Under the pieces are notes generated by a model. That model was given only the letters and a program-made list of their open reading frames with translations, searched no databases and had not been told where the DNA came from. From Bolinopsis microptera (taxonomy: Eukaryota > Ctenophora > Tentaculata > Lobata > Bolinopsidae): 64,000 nucleotides of DNA. Positions 27,028-37,900 of this stretch are shown here, in pieces. A program made the position numbers and the translations under genes. The stretch covers positions 1,001,812-1,065,811 of the forward strand of contig NC_087080.1 of the NCBI RefSeq assembly GCF_026151205.1, in the 5' to 3' direction. How positions within the stretch are numbered: position 1 is the first letter of the stretch; each line of letters starts with the position of its first letter.

Positions 27028-28133
27028 CCACCCAGCTTAGCTTTATATCAGCACTCAGTTACATCACTTTGTTACACCACCCAGCTTAGCTTTATATCAG
27101 CACTCAGTTACATCACTTTGTTACACCACCCAGCTTACCTTTATTATATCAGCACTCAGTTACATCACTTTGTTACACCACCCAGCTTAGCTTTATATCA
27201 GCACTCAGTTACATCACTTTGTTACACCACCCAGCTTAGCTTTATATCAGCACTCAGTTACATCACTTTGTTACACCACCCAGCTTAGCTTTATATCAGC
27301 ACTCAGTTACATCACTTTGTTACACCACCCAGCTTAGCTTTATATCAGCACTCAGTTACATCACTTTGTTACACCACCCAGCTTAGCTTTATATCAGCAC
27401 TCAGTTACATCACTTTGTTACACCACCCAGCTTAGCTTTATATCAGCACTCAGTTACATCACTTTGTTACACCACCCAGCTTAGCTTTATATCAGCACTC
27501 AGTTACATCACTTTGTTACACCACCCAGCTTAGCTTTATTATATCAGCACTCAGTTACATCACTTTGTTACACCACCCAGCTTAGCTTTATATCAGCACT
27601 CAGTTACATCACTTTGTTACACCACCCAGCTTAGCTTTATTATATCAGCACTCAGTTACATCACTTTGTTACACCACCCAGCTTAGCTTTATTATATCAG
27701 CACTCAGTTACATCACTTTGTTACACCACCCAGCTTAGCTTTATATCAGCACTCAGTTACATCACTTTGTTACACCACCCAGCTTAGCTTTATATCAGCA
27801 CTCAGTTACATCACTTTGTTACACCACCCAGCTTAGCTTTATATCAGCACTCAGTTACATCACTTTGTTACACCACCCAGCTTAGCTTTATATCAGCACT
27901 CAGTTACATCACTTTGTTACACCACCCAGCTTAGCTTTATATCAGCACTCAGTTACATCACTTTGTTACACCACCCAGCTTAGCTTTATATCAGCACTCA
28001 GTTACATCACTTTGTTACACCACCCAGCTTAGCTTTATATCAGCACTCAGTTACATCACTTTGTTACACCACCCAGCTTAGCTTTATATCAGCACTCAGT
28101 TACATCACTTTGTTACACCACCCAGCTTACCTT
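27028..28133 (+). repeat. 49-bp minisatellite, about 22 copies
   Basis: Unit CCACCCAGCTTAGCTTTATA plus TCAGCACTCAGTTACATCAC plus TTTGTTACA. Four or five units carry an extra TTA (52 bp), scattered through the array. Confidence 0.97.
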
Positions 28134-28594
28134 ACAACCCTTCTCTCTGTTGGGTCAGTGGTCAGCTTAATACTCACTTTGTTCAGCCCTCATTATTGGG
28201 GGATCCCAATCTGGAAAGTAATAGTTTCAATGATTTTGAACATATTATATAATATATACATGCGGGCCTCTGTGTTGGTAAGAGGCATTATGATTGGAGC
28301 TGGAGACTCACAGAACCACTTTGATTGGGTCATGCACGTGGTTTCTAAATGGGTCACGTGACTAAATTTACTGTTAAATTATTCATGCGGTCACTTTTAG
28401 GCAGTATAATGTTTTCTGTCTAATGAGTCCCAATTGCATGTCGAAGCCTCGCATTTTCTCTGAATTATGGAACCAAATTTGGGATGCCATTAACATGAAA
28501 ATTAAAATCCCAATATAAATTTAAATGATGTGGTAGCCCCGCCCTAGGATGTATTTAGAGGTTAGAACGTGTTCCGTCTGCAAGTAGGCCCCAC

Positions 28595-28935
28595 GGGGTC
28601 TGATACATCAGCAGATATTGTCCCTCCCCTCCCCTCGCCCTCGCCCTCCCCCTCCCTGATACATCAGCAGATATTGTCCCTCCCCTCCCCTCCCTTCCCC
28701 TCCCCCTCCCTGATACATCAGCAGATGTTGTCCCTCCCCTCCCCTCCCCTCGCCCTCCCCCTCCCTGATACATCAGCAGATGTTGTCCCTCCCCTCCCCT
28801 CCCCTCGCCCTCCCCCTCCCTGATACATCAGCAGATGCTGTCCCTCTCCTCCCCTTGCCCTCCCCCTCCCTGATACATCAGCAGATGCTGTCCCTCCCCT
28901 CCCCTCCCTGATACATCAGCAGATGCTGTCCCTCT
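28595..28935 (+). repeat. Pyrimidine-rich minisatellite, about 7 units
   Basis: Units of variable length start TGATACATCAGCAGAT(A/G)(T/C)TG and continue into CCTCCCCTCCCCT tracts of differing length. This is strongly strand-asymmetric C/T DNA. Confidence 0.92.
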
Positions 28936-31641
28936 CCGGCTTCAACCATGGAATCCGGGAATCGCGCTGTGCCAAACAATGATTTTAGGTGTTTTTAAAA
29001 TAGAAATATCTTACAACAATCTGGACATTCTTAGAATGATGATTTTATATCTGACGGCACTCCGATCTGAGAACGTCAGACCAACTTTCGTATTTGCCGG
29101 AGATTATAAATCCGTAGTTGATCATTGGCCTAATTTTCTATTGAGCAAATCTTGTACATACGATATTAAAAATAGTCGATGCCAATGACAATTTTGAAAT
29201 TTTATCTCAAAAGGAGACATTTTGGCCAGAATAATTTCATAATGTTAATCAAGAATAAACTATTTCAAACGCATAATAGCTTATTGATTATTACTTAATG
29301 TCCAAATTTCCTATTCCGATTGGTTAAATTTCGGGAGCAATGACCTCAATGTTGGTCTGTGCCGGGGATGAATTATCGGGATCTATTACTAGCACGTATT
29401 ATAAGTAATCAGCTTCCGGAACTTCCTCTATCGAGTCTATTCGGGAGAAATATTAAAATGGATGGCTTCTCAGAATCTGCTTGCGACCTTTTTGGTATTA
29501 AATTTAGTTGAGTTATTATGGGTATAACTCTGATGATAATCATGTGTGCTCGGATAAAGGAGCGCTGTTTCTTGTTATGATAGGTTCTTCTGAGATCACC
29601 AAATAGTTATCAATTTACCTTTGTTCTGGTGATACAGTGCTGGTAGTCTATATACTAATTGCTAATGATGGACCAAGTTCTACCGAATCCAGATTAGAAA
29701 CAATTCCCGATCCCGTACGTAATATCATTCGTCCGTTACATCACTGGAAATTTCATTCCCCGTCTGAAACATTACTGAAGATTTGTAACAATGCCTGGAT
29801 CCGTAAGTCTCCCGGTCTGAAACAAGTCTGAAACATCCCTGAAACCAGTCACCCTCGCTAGACTTGGTTGGAAATTGGTAGAAATCTGCTAATACTAACT
29901 ACCCTGAAGCAAGGCGGAAGCCTGACTATTACATGTATCTGGGTAGTGGCCGTCCCGTTCATAAGGTAGCTGTGTTATAATAAGCAGTGATCATGAGAGA
30001 ATATCTGTTATCTCCTCCTCCGAGACTCCCTGATAACTCTAATCGGCTTGCTTTGTCCAATCTGGCCTTATCAGCGGTGAACACAAAATGCTTTTGTGCT
30101 ATCGCTTATCATAGACTGTATCTGCGGGGGTCTTTAGTCCTGTGATCACGTGACCTGATTTAGTCCTTCGTATAATCAGTTAGAACTATATAATAACGCT
30201 AATGTTTATGAAGGAGCAATCAGTTAGAACTAATTTAAGAGAGGGAGAGGATGTCTCATCAGTTCACTAGATTTATAAATATATAAACCGCATGTGGGTA
30301 GAAAGGTATACCAGCGTGGCCATACCCCGGGCTTCATTAACCATGTGCACAAGCAAAAACCATCTAAATACTAGCTAAATAGCTTAAGTCTGGGATTTGT
30401 CGGGGGGTTAGAGATAGTTACGTGTAGACGGAGTACGTCCGGAGCACGTGCGGAGTACGTCCCGAGCACGTGCAGCAGAATGCGCGCTCACTCCAGTCTC
30501 ATTATTACCTGCCCGTAAAGCAGAGACCTATAGTTTCTCTTAATTATCGGAGATTTATAAGACAAAAGATCTAGACCCGCTGTGGGCTTAGTCCGCATCT
30601 CCCCTCCCATAATTTGTATCGTAGCCAGTAGGGAGGAGAGTAACCATAGCAACTATCTAGTAACCAGAGTAACCCTGTAGTAGTACTGACCACGTGACCT
30701 ACTGACAACGTGACCTACTGACCACGTGACCTGCTGACTGGAGGAGGGTTATGTAAACACGGCTCTTATCTCGCTCTAACACACACTCTAACACAGTATG
30801 AGTTCTATACTACTGTAGAGGCAACGTCTCCAGACATAAGGGAAGTTCTTTCTCAGTTCCAACTCGGATTAGAGTACATATTAGTGAATTAGGTTTGTAC
30901 AATAACCCGGGGGAGGCCGGTACCTTGCGCAAACTGATAGATCCCTTCCAATTGTTCAAGTAGCGGAAATAGCTAGTTATAAGTCCCTCGATACTCCATT
31001 TGGAAAAGCAGTTGATCCCTGAAATGTGGGGGAATTGAAATGATAAATGATAGGAAGGGTTTAAAATCAACTCCCGATTGCAGATAAGCAGATAGGATCT
31101 GTAGTAATGGGAGAACCAAGGCTTTTGCTCGGGGATAAACATTTAACTTTATTGTTTTAAAATTACATATCGCATACCAATTATGTGTCCATAGTTCATT
31201 TGAGCTGACCAGGATAAATTTGGTTATATCGCGGGCCGGGGTTAAGTCAGTCTAAGTTGATTTGGGCGGCCGACCGGCGCCGGCAATGATAAATTGTGCA
31301 CTGCAACATAAAAGAAAACAGTTGTGAAATTTTAAAATTGAATTTTGGTACCATGAAATTTTGCGCACGGGTACAGGTTAATATGTATACCCGCACATTT
31401 CGTTCAACACTTTCACCCACCCATTTTCTCACCTCAATTTTACCATAAAATCACCAAAACAGCAGGACAACTGATAACTGATCATTTGATTTTCACCTGA
31501 TTTTAGATAACCTCCCACCATAAGACCAGCTCCAAGGTTTATGTCAAGGTCACAGGATCCAGAATATTCCTCGCCAAAAAACCCCAGAGTTTTTGTAGTG
31601 TAACTATGGTAACTATCAGAGTTTTTTGCCAGATCACTCAC
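28936..31641. other. Probable intron, repeats and one micro-insertion
   Basis: No exon accepted. It contains a micro-insertion flanked by a 15-bp direct repeat (30174-30232), CACGTG-containing short repeats at 30430-30480, and three CACGTGACCTACTGAC-type units at 30692-30740. Confidence 0.5.
30174..30232 (+). mobile_element. Micro-insertion (29 bp) with 15-bp TSD
   Basis: AATCAGTTAGAACTA occurs at 30174-30188 and 30218-30232. Between them is a 29-bp filler ending TTTATGAAGGAGC. The same core occurs in direct-repeat-flanked insertions at 35946, 38530 and (reverse) 54900. Confidence 0.7.
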
Positions 31642-31759
31642 CGACCAGATAGACTCTAAATTTAATGTAATTAATTTGACGATGTTACGTGCGAAATGTT
31701 TCATGTCATCGCAGATAGCTCTACTTTGCTCTAAAACCTCCTGTGCCACCCCCGCCTTG
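31642..31759 (-). CDS. Candidate exon on the minus strand
   Basis: Reading the minus strand, the acceptor TTATTTTGTAG|C is followed by 39 open codons (KAGVAQEVLEQSRAICDDMK, then HFARNIVKLITLNLESIWS) and a strong donor TCG|GTGAGT; 1 nt in, phase 0 out. The peptide is strongly amphipathic helical with no low complexity. I do not recognise the family and found no partner exon, so it could be a nested gene in the homeodomain intron, a processed remnant or chance. Confidence 0.35.
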
Positions 31760-32447
31760 CTACAAAATAATTACCCCTTAAAATTTGAGTACTTTTTGAA
31801 CTTCAACGCCTAAATTTCCTATATAATTTAACAGATGCGCGGCGTTACCATAGCAACTATCTAGTAACCAGGCGAGAAAGGCAGGAAGGGAGGGAGGTTT
31901 TAACAGAACAAGTAGACGGGAAGATTTATTTGGGGGTGCCAGGGGATTGTCCCCCGATTTTCTCAAGACAACGCAACAGCCATGACATGTGAATTAGTAA
32001 ATTTTTCTTTGATGAACTTTTAAATCCGCGGAGCAACTGAAACGGGAGAATTATGAAATACATATGTTGAGTTGCTTTGTCATTAAAATGCAATTTGAAG
32101 CCACTCCAATGGTAGCTGGCGAGGAGAATTTAAATTATCCCTCTGTAAAATATGTCAACTAAAATATATCGCGAGAGAGGCTGCATGCTATCGGAATTTA
32201 TGTAAAAATAAGATGTAAATATCGGAGATGAGCGGGGTTGTTAGGAGAGAAATTAACAAGATGTTGTTAAACTAGCTTACTCAGTGAGTTTGTAGCCCGT
32301 GATAGTGCCACTTAACTTTGTCTACTGCAGAGGAGAGAGTAAACCTTGTACTTGTAGTTGTAACATGATGTCGACATCCTAAATCTCAGACTCGCCTCTT
32401 GGTACCCCCTCCTCATCGAGAATATCCCAAGAATCATGTGATCGACA

Positions 32448-32543
<96 letters not shown>

Positions 32544-33736
32544 AAGAAATATTACAATCACCTATCGGGGAATAACACGCAGCGCTCAAATCTTTGATAT
32601 GCCTTCCCGTTAATTATTCGAAATTTGTCAAGGTCAAAGTTTTGTGCTGTCAAATATTTAATAATAACGTGAGAGCCCCTGTCAATAATTCTGGTATCCT
32701 CGCCTTATTGATGATTTGCGGTAATACGCGCAAGCCAGGCCCGGCAACGTCACAGCAGTATAGAGGATTTTGGAATCTGTGAATTTATTTTTAAACGTAT
32801 GCAGGGATTTTGGAAGCCAGTGCCACAGCTTGGGCGGCAACTGGTAAATTTTCTTTTGAGATTAATTTTGAAAAGTTGACTCCGAAGATGGGTGAAATTC
32901 AACAATTTATAAAGGCTAATATGGCTTGGTGCTTTCCTTTGAACTTTCAGAGTGCCACAGAGAAACCAAAAGCAGGTGATGTGACCAAATTCAGTTTTAT
33001 GCTAGTATTTTGTTTGGCAGTAATGAACTTTCACAAATAATTTAACCTGAAAATGAGAGATTACTGGTAATTGTCCCATTATTTAAGATTGATCTTTATC
33101 ATACAGGTAGGATAACTACACGATTATTACGCACAGTCATTTATAATGGCATTCGATATAATAAATATTGGAAATCGTATTATGATAAAGCTGTCAAATT
33201 TCGCTGTGTGTGGTACTGAAAATGATTGATTACATGATGAATAGTCCTCGTAATATCCCAGCAATAATAGTCCTCCGCAAGACATTGTGTACTACATGGA
33301 GTAGTGTACCTTGTGGAACCTTATTTTAGTGGTAAATGTTAAATAATTATAAGATTATACTAATGGAATCTTAATTTTAGTGGTAAATGTTAAATAATTA
33401 TAAGATTATACTAATGGAATCTTAATTTTAGTGGTAAAATTAGAATAACTACAAGGATTAAAGGGTGGAATTTTAGTTGAAAATTTGAAATACCTATAAG
33501 GTTATACTGACAGAACCTTAATTTCACCGGTAAATAACTAGAGCTAGAGTATGGAAACGTTACAATAACTGGCAGGAACCCAGTGTAGTGCCGGACAATA
33601 GGACCACATAACTGATAAAGATGTCAACAAACTGAAGACGCACACACCCAGTGACAGTAACAATTACCGTCCCATTCAAAAACAGGTACCCTAACAAACA
33701 AGCAGACACACAAACAGACAAACTTACATTAACCGT
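31760..33736. other. Probable intron, no certain gene
   Basis: It contains a (TC)45 tract (32451-32540) and three imperfect repeats of AGTGGTAAATGTTAAATAAT plus TATAAGATTATACTAATGGA at 33328-33435. Nothing else is recognised. Confidence 0.5.
32451..32540. repeat. (TC)45 microsatellite
   Basis: Perfect dinucleotide run of 90 bp. It gives spurious RERERE frames on the minus strand. Confidence 0.98.
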
Positions 33737-34780
33737 ATTAACCCGACTGTGTGCTCAGGTGCTGGGAGAATGGCCAGCTCCTGGTAACCATGACACGTTA
33801 CCATAGTAACCATGACACGTTACCCTAGTAACCATGACACGTTACCCTAGTAACCATGACACGTTACCCTAGTAACCATGACACGTTACCCTAGTAACCA
33901 TGACACGTTACCCTGGTAACCATGACACGTTACCCTAGTAACCATGACACGTTACCCTGGTAACCATGACACGTTACCCTAGTAACCATGACACGTTACC
34001 CTGGTAACCATGACACGTTACCCTGGTAACCATGACATGTTACCCTAGTAACCATGACACGTTACCCTAGTAACCATGACACGTTACCCTGGTAACCATG
34101 ACACGTTACCCTGGTAACCATGACACGTTACCCTGGTAACCATGACACGTTACCCTAGTAACCATGACACGTTACCCTAGTAACCATGACACGTTACCCT
34201 GGTAACCATGACACGTTACCCTGGTAACCATGACACGTTACCCTGGTAACCATGACACGTTACCCTGGTAACCATGACACGTTACCCTGGTAACCATGAC
34301 ACGTTACCCTGGTAACCATGACACGTTACCCTGGTAACCATGACACGTTACCCTAGTAACCATGACACGTTACCCTAGTAACCATGACACGTTACCCTAG
34401 TAACCATGACACGTTACCCTGGTAACCATGACACGTTACCCTGGTAACCATGACACGTTACCCTGGTAACCATGACACGTTACCCTGGTAACCATGACAT
34501 GTTACCCTAGTAACCATGACACGTTACCCTAGTAACCATGACACGTTACCCTAGTAACCATGACACGTTACCCTAGTAACCATGACACGTTACCCTAGTA
34601 ACCATGACACGTTACCCTAGTAACCATGACACGTTACCCTAGTAACCATGGCACGTTACCCTAGTAACCATGGCACGTTACCCTAGTAACCATAGCACGT
34701 TACCCTGGTAACCATAGCACGTTAACCTAGTAACCGTATTAACCCGACTGTGTGCTCAGGTGCTAGGAGAATGGCCAGCT
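33737..34780 (+). repeat. 22-bp minisatellite between two copies of a splice acceptor
   Basis: About 43 units of GTAACCATGACACGTTACCC plus T(A/G) lie between two copies of TAACCGTATTAACCCGACTG plus TGTGCTCAGGTGCT(G/A)GGAGAATGGCCAGCTC. The right copy is the real acceptor and exon start at 34760. The left copy retains the CAG acceptor and is followed after 25 nt by CTG|GTAACC, a possible donor. Confidence 0.93.
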
Positions 34781-34905
34781 CTTCCAGCTCTACCTCAATT
34801 CAAACAGACCAGCAAGGGTGACCTGAGGCCGTGGAGGAGCCTGGATAACACGGCGGCTCAACTTCTGGCAGCAAAGTATAGCCAGCATAAACCTATCGGA
34901 CAGAG
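34760..34905 (+). CDS. Homeodomain gene exon: segment before homeodomain
   Basis: 48 codons plus AG; acceptor TGTGCTCAG|GTG, donor CAGAG|GTGAGG. It encodes VLGEWPALPALPQFKQTSKG, DLRPWRSLDNTAAQLLAAKY and SQHKPIGQ(R). Phase 2 out joins the next exon to give GQRRKRTSF, the N-terminal arm of the homeodomain. It is not an initial exon. Confidence 0.75.
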
Positions 34906-37900
34906 GTGAGGCCTGTTAACTGTTTTTCTGATTCAATTGTGTTTTTATTTTGTGTTGTTTTGATCACTATATTATGTGCCACACTAGATGCTTTATAGTC
35001 GCCTGTTTTGTTGTGTCAGTACGGTATTCTGTCCGGCTGATTGTTCCGAACCACTGGTAACATAGTTCAAAAATATCATCTGATATTTATTGGACCCTAC
35101 GTACCATTGTCCGCCTTCTACCAGTGTTCCGACCGTCTCAGCAATTACAAATCTTATTGTATTTTTTACATCAGACAATGTTTCATATAAAACGGTAATC
35201 TTGCTTGGCAGAAATTTTTCGCACGACTATTATCAGTTCTTTATTTGCTCATCAACCTCAATTCTCCTTCTATTTCACCCAATAATCGCAATGGAAAAAG
35301 GTAGCATTGTGTTTCACCTCCCCGACCATCTGCCCGGTATCAATCAATACTCAATAATCCTTAATTAACACTTTAACGAGGTTTTCCTAAAGCTTATGCC
35401 CAAATTGACAAGGTTAAATTTCTCGGTGCTCCAAATAATTGCCGTTTTTCCACACACTGATTGGAGGCGCGTGCCTGTTTTTCTACGATAACTTTTTCCT
35501 AGTAAAAAGTTGTCCTGTTATACCCCAATTGCATTATAATGGCTAGGAAAAATAAAGGAAAAATAAGCATGGTTAATTGGGCCGGGGGAGAGCCCTATAT
35601 ATAATAGTATACTAAACGAACAGCTGATTGAATTATCAATAGTTTTGCAGTGTTTATTACTTTGCACTCACAAAAAATCTTGTAGATTAATATTTGGCCT
35701 GTTTTGCGGGCGCAGGATGTGAAGGGTTAATGTGATTAAGAAGGGTTTCACCAATAAACACTTCATATTTCCCTTCCAAAGATACACTAGCTCCAGCTGG
35801 CTCGACTTAATTTATTCTACTTTTAACCGGATTACACGGTCTTCAAATATCCAAATATTTATAGAATTATATTTAATAAGTGCATGACACCCACTGGGAT
35901 GGGATAGTATCAAGATATGATCCCCATATCCCCCTCAAAACACCTGGGATATAACAGTAGTATTTATGAAGGAGCAAGGGATATAACAGACGGATGTTTA
36001 GGTCATGTGACAGGTCGCCTGATAGTCTGCGGAGGCAGGGGTGTGGTTTAAGCTGTTACTTTTTATCATAATAGGTGCCATATCTTGGTGGAGTTTTTAC
36101 AATAATTAACTTAATTCAATGGTAGTTGGAGGGCTGTAAGCAGGTTGTACCACCGGGAGTAGACTGTGTTTTGTGTGATGTTGGGTTGCAGCGAGCCATG
36201 TACTGACAAACCGTTAATCGCAAACCTTCAACAAAAAATTTGTTGAAATTCGGCTTGTCGGTTGTCGGGCTACTCTCACAAATTTCTCGAAATACGATTT
36301 GTTGAAATACAAATCTCACTTTATTGTGCATGAGTCGTGGGGGTGAACCGAACATGAACTGTAGGACTTGTCGAGCTTAGTAGCAGGTGTTAATGGAGCC
36401 ACCAAAACTTTAAAGGCTTAGAAATTGGACCAATGGGAGGTTATTATTATGAAATGGTGAATATTACCAGTGATAGATAGTCGATATATATGAGATTCAG
36501 GATGCTCCTCCCAATGGTTTGTTCGGTTACACCACTGTTTAATTATATATTATTACGGAAGTAGGAGCGGGTTAAAGGTTTAGATTTGATAATAAATAAA
36601 AGTAAATCTCGGGTTGAATTGTAATCATTGGTCACGGTGTACTGTGTGTGTGTGTGTGTGGTTGTAATAGAATCGATGAACCAATCTCTTGAGAAGCAAT
36701 GTTAAAGTTGGAAAATTAAACCTGTAAACTCACGACCAAGTATTGGTTTAAATATTAATATTTAAAGGGTTAAATATTTCGGCGGGGTGCGCTGAGTTAT
36801 CATATCAACAAGAGATTTTCTGTGGAAATGTTGTGAGATTAAACTGCATTTGCTGGTATTATGTTAAGTCGTGTAGATTTAAGTTCACTATAACTATGGC
36901 TGGGATGATGATAAGGTTTTATACTGATTTGGTTACTGATTTGGTTACTGATTGGTTACTGATTTGGTTACTGTCGTATAGATTTAAATTCACTATAACT
37001 ATGTTGGTATTATGTTAAGTCGTGTAGATTTAAATTCACTATAACTATGGAAAAGGTTACGCAGATGATCTCAGGCTGTAATTAAAAGTTAAAGGGTGTG
37101 GAATACGATATTATTAGCCTTTGTGGATATCTGAGATAAATATGACCCTGAAGTAACCTTGGTACTACATTATGTTTCTATCTTGTAATGTAGCACCCAT
37201 AGCTCCCACACTTTCAGTCGGATTTCAATATCTCTTTTTCCAGTGGCTCATAAAACGTTGAGTTCTCGGAATAAAGGGTCTTTCAAAAGTTTACATATTA
37301 TGGTGACTTCTCTATGAAACCTAGAAGTTCGAAAAAAACAACATTTATAATGTAAGTCACGTGACACATCTTGCAGATAGAAATCCCTGTAAATTCTCCT
37401 GATCTAAATTTAAACACAACAAAATGTTTTGATAGTAAATTAGCATTATCGGATAGACTAAACACAGTGAAACAGTGTTTCCGTCGCCGCTAATCCCAGT
37501 TTGTAACAAATTTCCCCAGCCAATCAGTGCTGAAAATTATAAACTTTTTTCCAATCTTCCTAAACAGGCTCCTAATCCGATTACATTGCGTCTGTTGCAA
37601 GTCGATATTAATTGCTATTTTTTCTTAATTCAAATTTCCTCCTTCCCAACATTTAATAACATGGTCCGTACGCACGCGTGTGCCTGGCCGACTGGCCAGG
37701 TAATGGCCGTATATCGCACCTATTTACCTGGCTTCTTCCGGTTAATGGACAATCCGAGGATGTGCCCCTTATTTCCGGAATTACTCTGCAAATTAATAAT
37801 TAGGCTGATGAGCCAAGCTGGTGCTCAAGAAAAATTCCTTTGTTAGTGGAGTTAAAAACCAGGTCTGATAAGATGTTCTGAGAATAGCCAGTTCCAAGAA

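Noticed and set aside
28555..28823. Pro/Ser-rich and Gly/Arg-rich open frames
   Set aside because: Translation of the C/T-rich minisatellite.
30810..31142. Minus-strand frame of 110 codons
   Set aside because: No domain, no splice support and ordinary composition. Possibly chance.
32312..32561. Minus-strand RERERE open frames
   Set aside because: Translation of a (TC)45 microsatellite.
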